DNA of 64,000 bases from Pseudodesulfovibrio senegalensis (GTDB taxonomy: Bacteria; Desulfobacterota; Desulfovibrionia; Desulfovibrionales; Desulfovibrionaceae). Positions 45,388 through 54,371 of this stretch are shown piece after piece. Position 1 is the stretch's first letter, and each line of letters starts with the position of its first letter. Under the pieces are notes generated by a model. The model saw nothing but the letters and a program-made list of their open reading frames with translations, was not told the origin of the DNA and searched no databases. Location of the stretch: contig NZ_WAIE01000008.1 of NCBI RefSeq assembly GCF_008830225.1, positions 45,174 through 109,173 of the forward strand, in the 5' to 3' direction. A program made the translations under genes and the position numbers.

Positions 45388-47796
45388 ATGGACGGTATTA
45401 TATTGAAAAAATCACTTGATCCCGGAAAGTTGCGCGCATTCCTGAACCCGGAACGCGTGCCGTTCGAGAGCAGTGCGGACATTCCGACGCGGAGCAGCAT
45501 GGACTCGTTCCAGCCCCGCGCCATACAGGCCCTGACCATGGCGCTGCGCCTCAAGGGCAACGAATACAACGTGTATGTGGCGGGCGAGCCCAACATGGGC
45601 CGCACCCATTTCGTGAAGGGCTTTCTGGAGCCGCGCGCGGCCAAGGCCCAAACCCCGCCGGACTGGGTCTACCTGCACAGCTTCGAGGACGGGGACCGGC
45701 CCTTTGCCGTGCCCATGCCCGCCGGCATGGGGCGCAAATTCCGCAACGAGCAGTCCCGCGCCTTTACCCGGCTCAAGGCCGAGCTGCCCCTGCGCTTTGA
45801 AAAGGACTCCTTCCAGAACAAGCACGAGCGCCTGATCCGCAAATACAACGCCCGGCGCGAAAAGGTCTTTTCCAAAATGGAGGAAATGGCCGCCAAAAAG
45901 GATTTCCACATCCGCTTCGACGAGGACGGCATCCTGACCCTGAGCCCGATCATCGACGGCGAAACCCTGGGCGACAAGGATTTCGACAAACTCAAGGCCG
46001 CCACCAAGAAGCAGCTCAAGAGCAAGGGCGAAAGCCTGCTGGACGATATGTCCGCGGATCTGCGGCGCATCAACAAGAACGAGCAGGACCTGCGCAAGAG
46101 CGAAGAGGAACTGCACAAGGAAACCGCCCGGGCCGTGCTCCGGGAATTCCACGGCCCGGTGCGCGAAAAATTCGCCGGGGTGGAAGGGCTCAAGGAATAT
46201 TTCGATCGCCTGGAAAACGAGGTGGTGGAAAACTACGACATGTTCCTGCCCCGCGAGGCCAGCATCCTCGGCACAACGGACCATTCGGGCGAAAGCTTCG
46301 TGGCCCGTTTCGAGGTCAACCTGTTCGTGGACAATGCCAAATGCACGGGTGCGCCCGTGGTCATGGAAGACCACCCCACCATGTTCAACCTGTTGGGCAG
46401 CATCGAGCGCGAATCCGAAATGGGCGCCATGTACACGGACCACACCCTGATCAAGGCCGGAGCCATTCACAAGGCCAACCACGGCTATCTGGTGCTCAAC
46501 GTGGAGGACCTGCTCTCCAATCCCTCGTCGTGGGAAGGGCTGCTGCGCGCCCTGCGTGCGGGACAGGCCCGCATCGAAGACCCGGTGGAGCCGGATCAGG
46601 TGCGCGCCCGCACCATCGAACCCGCGCCCATTCCCCTTGAGCTGCGCGTGCTGCTCATCGGCACGGACGAGCACTACGAGGCCCTGCTCTACAGCGACGA
46701 CCGCTTTGCGAAGTATTTCAAGCTCAAGGCCCATCTTCAGGCCTGGGCCGAGCGCAACGCCGCCAACATCCGCAAATACCTTTCGGTGGTGGGCCGCATC
46801 GCCCGCGAATCGCAATGCCTGCCCTTTGACCGCAGCGCGCTGGCCGGGCTGGTGGATTTCGGCTCCCGGCTGGTGGAAGACCAGAAACGCCTGTCCCTGT
46901 ATTTTCCGCTGGTGCGCGAGCGCATGATCGAGGCCTCGGTGCTGGCAGAAATGAACGGCCGCGAATCCGTGGACGCGGCCATGCTGGAACAGGCCATCCG
47001 CGCCCGGGACTTCCGCTCCAACCTCTACGAAGAGGAATTCATGGCCGACTATGACCGCGAGGTCATCAAGGTCTCAACCGGCGGTCAGGCCGTGGGACAG
47101 GTCAACGGCCTTTCCGTGACCCTGTTCGGCGACTACGAATTCGGCCTGCCGCACCGCATCGCCTGCACCGTGGGCGTGGGCCACGGCGGCATCCTCGACC
47201 TTGAGCGCGAGGCCCAGCTGGGCGGTCCCATCCACACCAAGGCCATGATGATTCTCAAAAGCTACCTGCTGGCCAGCTTTGCCCAGGACAAACCCATCGT
47301 GCTCACCGGCTCGCTGTGCTTCGAGCAGAGCTACGCGGGCATCGAGGGCGATTCCGCGTCCGGCGCCGAGCTGGTGGCCCTGCTTTCCGCGCTGGCCGAC
47401 GCTCCCGTGAACCTCGGCTACGCCTTTACCGGGGCCGTGAGCCAGAGCGGGGCGGTCATGGCCGTGGGCGGGGTGACCCGCAAGATCGAAGGATTTTTCC
47501 AGGTCTGCCGCCGCCGGGGACTGACCGGCAAGCAGGGTGTGCTCATCCCGCACGACAACGTGGTCAACCTCATGCTCAGCGACGACATCCTGCAGGCCGT
47601 GGAACAGGGACTTTTCCGCATCTTCCCGGTGCGCACCATCGAGGAGGCCGTGGAAATCCTGACCGGAATACGCGCAGGCAAACGGGGCAAGTCCGGGCAA
47701 TTCCCGCTGGGAAGCCTGTACCGCCGCGTGGATACGCGGCTGGCCGAACTGGCCCGGCTGGCCGAGACCTGCCACACCAGAAAGGGCGGAGCATAG
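45388..47796 (+). CDS. Lon-like ATP-dependent protease (AAA_32 / LonB-type)
   Basis: About 802 residues. The N-terminal AAA-like region has a Walker-A variant GEPNMGRTH (Arg in place of Lys). A long helical insert (about 120-280, rich in Lys/Glu) follows. The second half has the ATPase core of the Lon-related family, and the C-terminal Lon protease domain has the catalytic dyad Ser656 (GIEGDSASGAELVALL) and Lys699 (AVGGVTRKIEGFF). It has no DNA-binding or membrane segment. The ATG at 45388 gives MDGIILKKSLDPGKLR. A ribosome-binding site is hard to see, and a TTG 10 codons upstream is possible. It is followed after 2 bp by a gene of unknown function. Confidence 0.85.
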   Translation: MDGIILKKSLDPGKLRAFLNPERVPFESSADIPTRSSMDSFQPRAIQALTMALRLKGNEYNVYVAGEPNMGRTHFVKGFLEPRAAKAQTPPDWVYLHSFEDGDRPFAVPMPAGMGRKFRNEQSRAFTRLKAELPLRFEKDSFQNKHERLIRKYNARREKVFSKMEEMAAKKDFHIRFDEDGILTLSPIIDGETLGDKDFDKLKAATKKQLKSKGESLLDDMSADLRRINKNEQDLRKSEEELHKETARAVLREFHGPVREKFAGVEGLKEYFDRLENEVVENYDMFLPREASILGTTDHSGESFVARFEVNLFVDNAKCTGAPVVMEDHPTMFNLLGSIERESEMGAMYTDHTLIKAGAIHKANHGYLVLNVEDLLSNPSSWEGLLRALRAGQARIEDPVEPDQVRARTIEPAPIPLELRVLLIGTDEHYEALLYSDDRFAKYFKLKAHLQAWAERNAANIRKYLSVVGRIARESQCLPFDRSALAGLVDFGSRLVEDQKRLSLYFPLVRERMIEASVLAEMNGRESVDAAMLEQAIRARDFRSNLYEEEFMADYDREVIKVSTGGQAVGQVNGLSVTLFGDYEFGLPHRIACTVGVGHGGILDLEREAQLGGPIHTKAMMILKSYLLASFAQDKPIVLTGSLCFEQSYAGIEGDSASGAELVALLSALADAPVNLGYAFTGAVSQSGAVMAVGGVTRKIEGFFQVCRRRGLTGKQGVLIPHDNVVNLMLSDDILQAVEQGLFRIFPVRTIEEAVEILTGIRAGKRGKSGQFPLGSLYRRVDTRLAELARLAETCHTRKGGA

Positions 47797-47798
47797 CC

Positions 47799-48566
47799 AT
47801 GTCCCGATGGATTCGCTCCAAGCTGCCGGAATTCGTCCGCGACCTGTTCCGCAACTTCTGCCAGGCGTCGCTGGCCCTGGAGGAGCAGTTCCGCCTGTTC
47901 GACAAGGATGGCAGCGTGGACTTCGGGGTGCTCAAGAACCTTGTGGGCGATGAAATGAACAAGGGGCTTTTGTGGCGCATGAAGGACACCGCGCACCACG
48001 TGTTCCGCAACGATCCGGACAACCCGCTGGCCGGGCAGTTTCTGGACTGGGCCATGGGCTACATCTTCCACGAGACATTCAAGCTCAAGGAAGACGCCTA
48101 CCAGAAACAGAACTACGCGCCGTGGTTCCACGAACTTTTCGGTGCGGATCTGGCTCCTTCGGAAAAGGATATTTCCGACCAGCTGGGACAGATTCTGACC
48201 CAGACCGAGGAAAGCATGCACCGGGAAATCGAACGTATCCGGTTTATTATCGCCAAATGCCGCCAACTGCTGCCCTACTACCTGACGCGGCACCGGGACA
48301 ACCCGCTGCTGGCCCGGTTCATCTACGCCAGAAACGACATGGTTCGCTCTGTTTTCAACAGTGATTACAGAATGTTGATAGATGCCATATACAGCGGCGA
48401 ACCAGAGCGCATGTATGTGCTGGCCAGCCGCAGTCTGCGCGAAGGCGGATGGGTGGACGAAGCGCAAAATGCCATACAGGAAGCGTTGCGATTGGAACCA
48501 CAAAGCAGATTGGTGTTGCAAGAAAAGAAAATAATTGATAATTGGGCATCTAGAATAGATACCTGA
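47799..48566 (+). CDS. Conserved-looking soluble protein of unknown function, coupled to the Lon-like protease
   Basis: A 255-residue protein, mostly helical, no signal peptide. Features are MSRWIRSKLPEFVRDLFRNF at the N-terminus, two aromatic-rich segments (WAMGYIFHETFKLKEDAYQK, YAPWFHELFGADL) and a C-terminal half-repeat that looks TPR-like (DEAQNAIQEALRLEPQSRLVLQEK). I do not recognise the family. The ATG at 47799 lies 2 bp after the protease stop codon, so it may be an adaptor or a substrate of the protease. That is inference from position only. Confidence 0.7.
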   Translation: MSRWIRSKLPEFVRDLFRNFCQASLALEEQFRLFDKDGSVDFGVLKNLVGDEMNKGLLWRMKDTAHHVFRNDPDNPLAGQFLDWAMGYIFHETFKLKEDAYQKQNYAPWFHELFGADLAPSEKDISDQLGQILTQTEESMHREIERIRFIIAKCRQLLPYYLTRHRDNPLLARFIYARNDMVRSVFNSDYRMLIDAIYSGEPERMYVLASRSLREGGWVDEAQNAIQEALRLEPQSRLVLQEKKIIDNWASRIDT

Positions 48567-48618
48567 TTCGGAAATTTATGGTCTGTTGAACTATACAAAT
48601 TTGAGGAGGCCGTTGATC

Positions 48619-49074
48619 ATGAAAAAGCTGACATTGCTTGCAATCGCCATGTGCGTGATGCTCGCCTGGGGCTGTTCCAAGAAGGTTCAGTCCGAGCCCG
48701 AAGTCGTTGTTGTGGAAGAAACCGAAACCACTGTGGTTTCCGATCCCATGGAACTCTACAAGGCCGAGTACGATGCTCTGCCCGTAAACCACACCGTCAC
48801 CAAGGGTGAATGCCTGTGGTGGATTTCCGAGTACAAGCACATCTACAACGACCCGTTCATGTGGCCCCTGATCTACAAGGCCAACCGTGACCAGATCAAG
48901 AACCCCGACCTGATCTACCCGGGTCAGCAGTTCGAGATCCCCCGCTACGGTTTCAATCTTGACGAAGTCAAGGCCGCACGCAAGGAAGCCGGTGCTTCCT
49001 GGCAGGCTCTGGAGCCGAGCGCAGACGCGGTCATCCCCGCTGAAATGCGCGCCGCCATGGGCTACAGCTTCTAA
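48619..49074 (+). CDS. LysM-domain lipoprotein
   Basis: 151 residues. The signal peptide has lipobox LAWGC (Cys19). An acidic spacer (about 24-50) is followed by a single LysM-like domain (about 57-109: HTVTKGECLWWISEYKHIY, then DLIYPGQQFEIPR), which binds peptidoglycan. The C-terminus is AAMGYSF. GAGGAGG precedes the ATG at 48619 by about 9 nt; an in-frame ATG 11 codons upstream lacks a site. A strong terminator follows. The codon choice (few rare codons) suggests high expression. Confidence 0.85.
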   Translation: MKKLTLLAIAMCVMLAWGCSKKVQSEPEVVVVEETETTVVSDPMELYKAEYDALPVNHTVTKGECLWWISEYKHIYNDPFMWPLIYKANRDQIKNPDLIYPGQQFEIPRYGFNLDEVKAARKEAGASWQALEPSADAVIPAEMRAAMGYSF

Positions 49075-49100
49075 CGGCCGCAGCAAGAAAGACCATATTG

Positions 49101-49131
49101 AGACCCCGTCGTGTGGCGGGGTCTTTTTTTT
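49101..49131 (+). terminator. Terminator of the LysM lipoprotein gene
   Basis: A perfect 8-bp stem AGACCCCG / CGGGGTCT with an 8-nt loop followed by eight T. It is a textbook rho-independent terminator 27 bp past the stop. Confidence 0.9.
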
Positions 49132-49178
49132 GTGTGAATTGAAGGGGGGAGAGACGGCGTTGCATGTCGCCTCCGGCG

Positions 49179-49325
49179 GGCAGGGCGCTGCCCTGCACCC
49201 GCAAGGAACACGTCCCTTGACCCTTTTCTGCCGAACCATGTTGCGGATGTTACGGCGGATGGGGTCAAAATAAGAGCTTAACTTTTTTGCAAGCGGCCCG
49301 GTCAGCGATACTGACCGGGCCGCTT
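49179..49325. repeat. Composite intergenic repeat, copy 3
   Basis: The 429-bp gap between two convergent genes contains no ORF. It has CAGGGCGCTGCCCTG, then the palindrome CAAGGAAC-ac-GTCCCTTG (49202-49219) followed by TGACCC. A perfect 15-bp GC hairpin AAGCGGCCCGGTCAG / CTGACCGGGCCGCTT (49291-49305, 49311-49325) comes next. Modules and order match copy 1 at 4.0 kb. Confidence 0.7.
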
Positions 49326-49387
49326 GTCTTTGGTCGAAGATGAATACCTTAAAAAAATATACATATTGTTTTTTATTTCATTCACAC

Positions 49388-49449
49388 GTCTCGCATTCGC
49401 AGAATGCGAGACAAATCAGGGCGGGCAAGGGTCGTGACCCTTGCCCGCC
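49388..49449. other. Two adjacent perfect inverted repeats
   Basis: GTCTCGCATTC-gca-GAATGCGAGAC (11-bp arms, 49388-49412) is followed 7 bp later by GGCGGGCAAGGGTC-gt-GACCCTTGCCCGCC (14-bp arms, 49420-49449). They differ from the terminators nearby because neither has a T-run. They could be DNA-protein binding sites or RNA hairpins. Confidence 0.75.
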
Positions 49450-49468
49450 GGAGGCGAAATCATCCATC

Positions 49469-49488
49469 CAAAAGCCGCCACAGGCGGC
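49469..49488 (-). terminator. Weak terminator of the glycosyltransferase operon
   Basis: The 6-bp stem GCCGCC / GGCGGC is followed by TTTTGG on the minus strand, 16 bp after the stop codon. Confidence 0.5.
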
Positions 49489-49503
49489 ATCCCCTGCTTT
49501 TTT

Positions 49504-50670
49504 TTATTCGGACAGATTTTCGAGAATGCGCGCGGTGTTGACGGCTCCATCCAAATCCACGCCGTGCGCTTGATTTTTTCGGCCCAACCGCCCGGCCATG
49601 AGGCCGGCGAGGCGTGCGGGGTCAAGGGTGGCCGGGTCCAGCACGGTCAGTGCGCCGCGCTCCTGCAAGCGTTCGGCGCGCATGCGCTGCTCGCGGTTCT
49701 GGTCAAAAGGCATGACCAACCCGTGCACGCCCGCGCCCAGCAGATTCATGGTGGTATTGTACCCGGCAAGGCTCACGGACAGTGACGCGGCCGAAAGATA
49801 GGCGGGAAAACGGTCGGTAAAAATGCGCACCGTGGCATGGTCCATGGCCTCGGCCGATGCCCGAAGCCGGTGCGCATCATCGGGCGGGGCATAGGGTCCG
49901 GTGAACATGGCCAGCCGGTGCGGATGCTCGGAAAAAAACAACGCCGATGCCGCAAGCGTGACGTGCAGCAATTCCTGCCCCACGCTGCCGCCCCCGGCGC
50001 TGGCCACCACCAAGGGCAGGCCGTCCAGTTGCAGCTCGTGGCGCAGGGCTTCACCGGCCTGCGGGTCCGGGCGCGGGGTCACGTACCCGGTGTAATCCAC
50101 GGGAATGGTGATATCCCGCGCGGCCGGAAAGGTCTCCTCCAGCCGCACCAGATTCGGGTCCGCATGCACCAGAAGCCGATCGAACAGGGGATTGAGCACC
50201 CCGAGCACCCGTTTTTCAAACGTGGACTGCTCTTTTTTCTCCACCAGAATGTCGCGCAGGCTGCAGGCCACCCGGCACGGCCCGAACCGGCCTTGGCGTG
50301 CCGCTTCCAGCACGGGCACAAGCTCGAACCCGAACTTCTTGCGGCCGAACGGAAACAACTCCACCAAAAACACATCGGGCCGCAACCGTTCCATGTGCTC
50401 CATGAGCAGGGCCTTGCGTCGCTCCAGCAGGGCGTCCACATCCATGTTTTCGTCAACGCCCGCCCCCACGGGAATGAAGCGGCTGAAATCCTCGCTCATC
50501 ATCAGCCCGGGCAGCTGCAGGCGCTTGGCATGGGGCGGCAGGTCCAGATCGACCTCGGCCCCGCCGGTGATGAAGAAAACCTCGTGGCCGGCAAGGGCGC
50601 GCACGATCTCAAGGCTGCGGAACAGGTGCCCCACCCCCAGGACGTGCTGGCTGTAAAAAGCGATGCGCAT
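49504..50670 (-). CDS. MurG/GT28-like glycosyltransferase
   Basis: A 388-residue GT-B enzyme. The N-terminus MRIAFYSQHVLGVGHLFRSLEIVRAL has the glycine/histidine loop seen in MurG and in the undecaprenyl/UDP-sugar transferases of family 28. The C-terminal nucleotide-binding region is VASAGGGSVGQELLH, then SLSVSLAGYNTTMNLLGAGVHGLVMPFDQNREQ, typical of this group. The sugar and acceptor are unknown. The ATG at 50670 starts one base past the stop of the phosphatase gene (TGAGATG), so it is the third gene of a tight operon. Confidence 0.8.
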   Translation of the reverse strand: MRIAFYSQHVLGVGHLFRSLEIVRALAGHEVFFITGGAEVDLDLPPHAKRLQLPGLMMSEDFSRFIPVGAGVDENMDVDALLERRKALLMEHMERLRPDVFLVELFPFGRKKFGFELVPVLEAARQGRFGPCRVACSLRDILVEKKEQSTFEKRVLGVLNPLFDRLLVHADPNLVRLEETFPAARDITIPVDYTGYVTPRPDPQAGEALRHELQLDGLPLVVASAGGGSVGQELLHVTLAASALFFSEHPHRLAMFTGPYAPPDDAHRLRASAEAMDHATVRIFTDRFPAYLSAASLSVSLAGYNTTMNLLGAGVHGLVMPFDQNREQRMRAERLQERGALTVLDPATLDPARLAGLMAGRLGRKNQAHGVDLDGAVNTARILENLSE

Positions 50671-50671
50671 C

Positions 50672-51274
50672 TCAGAATTCCATGTCCAGCTTGAAGGCGT
50701 TGAGTGTCGCTTCCCGGCACAGCAGCTCATGCCGACGGTAATCCTTGCTGATGGGCGATTTTTCGTCCGGAGTGTATTGCATGCCCATCAAGTCGTAGGC
50801 CAGCGCGCGCAACACACCGTTGTGGGTGACCACCAGCGTGTATTGCCCGGGGTTGCGTGTGGCAGAGGCCTGCAGAGCCGCCCGGCTGCGTTCCAGCACC
50901 TCGGCACGCGATTCGCCGCCCGGAGGACAAAAACCGAAGCCCAGTGCCTCCTGTTCGGCCACCTGCTCACGCATGGCGCGCAGGTCGTCCACGGCCAGTC
51001 CTGTCCAGTCGCCCCAGTTCTGCTCGCGCAAACGCGGGTCCACTTCAAGGGGCAGGCCCAGAATCTCGTTGATGATTTCGGCCGTGCGGTAGGCGCGGGA
51101 AAGGTCGCTGCACAGGATGCGGTCATACCCCTTGTCCACCAGCGCATTGCCCCATTGACGGGCCATGACCCCTCCCTGGGGAGCCAGGGGAATGTCGGTC
51201 TGCCCCTGAATGCGGCGGAGGATGTTCCACTCGGTGCGCGCATGGCGAATCAGCGTCAGAAATGTATCTGTCAT
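50672..51274 (-). CDS. Histidine phosphatase (phosphoglycerate-mutase-like)
   Basis: A 200-residue cytoplasmic protein. The catalytic RHG-type motif LIRHARTEWN (phospho-histidine His) and the second histidine in VVTHNGVLRAL, with the acidic proton donor near EQNWGDWTG, show the phosphatase-type branch (GpmB/CobC-like). The ATG at 51274 follows GGAG. It overlaps the stop codon of the upstream glycosyltransferase (TGATG) and is itself followed directly by a second glycosyltransferase. A role in removing phosphate from a sugar intermediate is inferred from this position. Confidence 0.8.
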   Translation of the reverse strand: MTDTFLTLIRHARTEWNILRRIQGQTDIPLAPQGGVMARQWGNALVDKGYDRILCSDLSRAYRTAEIINEILGLPLEVDPRLREQNWGDWTGLAVDDLRAMREQVAEQEALGFGFCPPGGESRAEVLERSRAALQASATRNPGQYTLVVTHNGVLRALAYDLMGMQYTPDEKSPISKDYRRHELLCREATLNAFKLDMEF

Positions 51275-52404
51275 CAAAGCTCTCCTTTGGCCGTGCGTTC
51301 CGCGGCCTGCGCCACGATCCGTTCCATGGTTCCTGCCATTTCGCGGTACGCTCCGGGCAGGGCGTGGTTTTCCCGCACGTAAAGCGGGGCCCTGCGCGCC
51401 ATGGCCGCGCGCCTTTGCGGGTCAAGGGCCAGTTCTTTCACGGCATGGCAAAACGCGTCCTGCTCCGCCGCGCAGATGATGCCGGACCCGCCGAGCTCCA
51501 CCACCTGCGGCGCGCCCTCATGGTCCGTGGCCACCACCGGCAGACCGCAGGCCTGCGCTTCCAGATAGACCATGCCGATGCTCTCCTCGATGCCGGGAAA
51601 GGCAAACAGGTCCGCGGCGCTGTAGATTTCCGCCAGCCGCCCGCGCGAAATCTGCCCGGTGAACAGGACGTCCACGCCCATGGCACGGGCCTCGTCCCGC
51701 AACTGCGGCATTTCCGAACCGCCGCCCGCCACCACCGTGAGCGCGTCCACGCCGTGCTCGGCCAGTGCGGCAGCCGCACGGAGCACCCAGCGTACGCCAT
51801 CCGCCTTGACCCCGGGCCGCATCATGGCCGCAGTGCAGAGCACGAACCGTTCGTCCGCGTTCCACTCGCTGCGCAGCTGCTTTCTGGCCTCGGCATGGCG
51901 CACAAAGCCGTTGGTGCGGAAACCGGGCCGAACACGGCTGAAACGTTCGGGCGGCAGGAGCCATCCGGCAGTGCGGTAATACGGCTCCTTGTTGCAGAAC
52001 ACATGCCCGGCACTGAGCATGGCCCGCCTGTTGAGCCAATAACCGGCCATTGTCTTCATGCGTTTGCCCCTTTTGGGTGCATATGACGCGGAAAACAGAA
52101 AATAGGGCAGTGCCAATGTGTTGCAGATGGCCGGGCCGAACACGTCCGGAACCTTGTAATAGGAATTATAGGTCAAAACGCAGTCCGCGCTACGCGCCTG
52201 TTCGGTCATGCGGGAAAGCGCCTTCAGGGCCGGACGCCAGCGCCACGGCTTCCAGTATATCCACTTGGCCGGGAAATGTTCCAGCACGCACACGTCGTGG
52301 CCCAGCTCCCGCAGGGAAAGAACCAGATCCTGCGCAATGACCACGTCCCCGGAAGGGCGGGCATTGTCCAGCGGTTTGAACGGCGTGCAGAAGGCGATGC
52401 GCAT
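51274..52404 (-). CDS. Glycosyltransferase, family 4
   Basis: A 376-residue GT-B enzyme. The N-terminus MRIAFCTPFKPLDNARPSGD resembles acceptor-binding loops of GT4. The C-terminal signature FAFPGIEESIGMVYLEAQACGLPVVATDHEGAPQVV contains the EX7E motif (Glu-Ser...Leu-Glu). It is the first gene of the GT4-phosphatase-GT28 operon. The start at 52404 has no other gene ahead and faces the amt promoter region. Confidence 0.85.
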   Translation of the reverse strand: MRIAFCTPFKPLDNARPSGDVVIAQDLVLSLRELGHDVCVLEHFPAKWIYWKPWRWRPALKALSRMTEQARSADCVLTYNSYYKVPDVFGPAICNTLALPYFLFSASYAPKRGKRMKTMAGYWLNRRAMLSAGHVFCNKEPYYRTAGWLLPPERFSRVRPGFRTNGFVRHAEARKQLRSEWNADERFVLCTAAMMRPGVKADGVRWVLRAAAALAEHGVDALTVVAGGGSEMPQLRDEARAMGVDVLFTGQISRGRLAEIYSAADLFAFPGIEESIGMVYLEAQACGLPVVATDHEGAPQVVELGGSGIICAAEQDAFCHAVKELALDPQRRAAMARRAPLYVRENHALPGAYREMAGTMERIVAQAAERTAKGEL

Positions 52405-52616
52405 GGTGCTCCGAAGATTGCGGTTTCGACCTGTTGTTCATGAATCATTTGGCCCCGATGGGCAAGCTCGACCCCGGCGGCCGCTCCGGGGTGATGCACC
52501 GACCACCTTCTCGGCTATTAATTACATTTTTGTATTTTTTAACAAAAAAATGGCAAAAATGTAAAAGCAATTTCCTACAAAAAAGAAGAAAGTCAGGAAT
52601 ATCGCCACAATTATTT

Positions 52617-52632
52617 TGGCATCGGCTTTGCA
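52617..52632 (+). promoter_or_regulatory. Sigma-54 promoter of the amt-glnK-glnD operon
   Basis: TGGCAT, 5 bp, TTGCA: the -24 GG (52618-52619) and the -12 GC (52630-52631) have the exact 10-bp separation required by RpoN. Transcription would start near 52643, a few bases before the GGAGG ribosome-binding site (52645-52649) and the ATG at 52656. This is expected for a nitrogen-controlled ammonium transporter. An AT-rich inverted repeat upstream (about 52520-52560) may bind the NtrC-type activator. Confidence 0.85.
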
Positions 52633-52655
52633 AACAGTGTTGCCGGAGGTTTTCA

Positions 52656-54216
<1,561 letters not shown>

Positions 54217-54296
54217 CCGGGGAGTCCGGTCAATAGGATGGGCATTCCTTCACGGCCCGCACAGTGCTGGCCGTCCATCCGAAACACCCCCCACTC

Positions 54297-54336
54297 TTTG
54301 ACGGGTCGCGGCATCCTCGCGTCGCGGCCCGTCAAA
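54297..54336 (+). other. Hairpin between glnK and glnD
   Basis: A 9-bp stem TTTGACGGG / CCCGTCAAA with an inner CGCGG / CGCGG-type extension lies in the 155-bp gap between glnK and glnD, without a T-run. It could weaken read-through into glnD so that less uridylyltransferase than PII is made. That role is inference. Confidence 0.55.
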
Positions 54337-54371
54337 TCTCCCCGCACGGCGGACGTACAAACGGAAACGGC

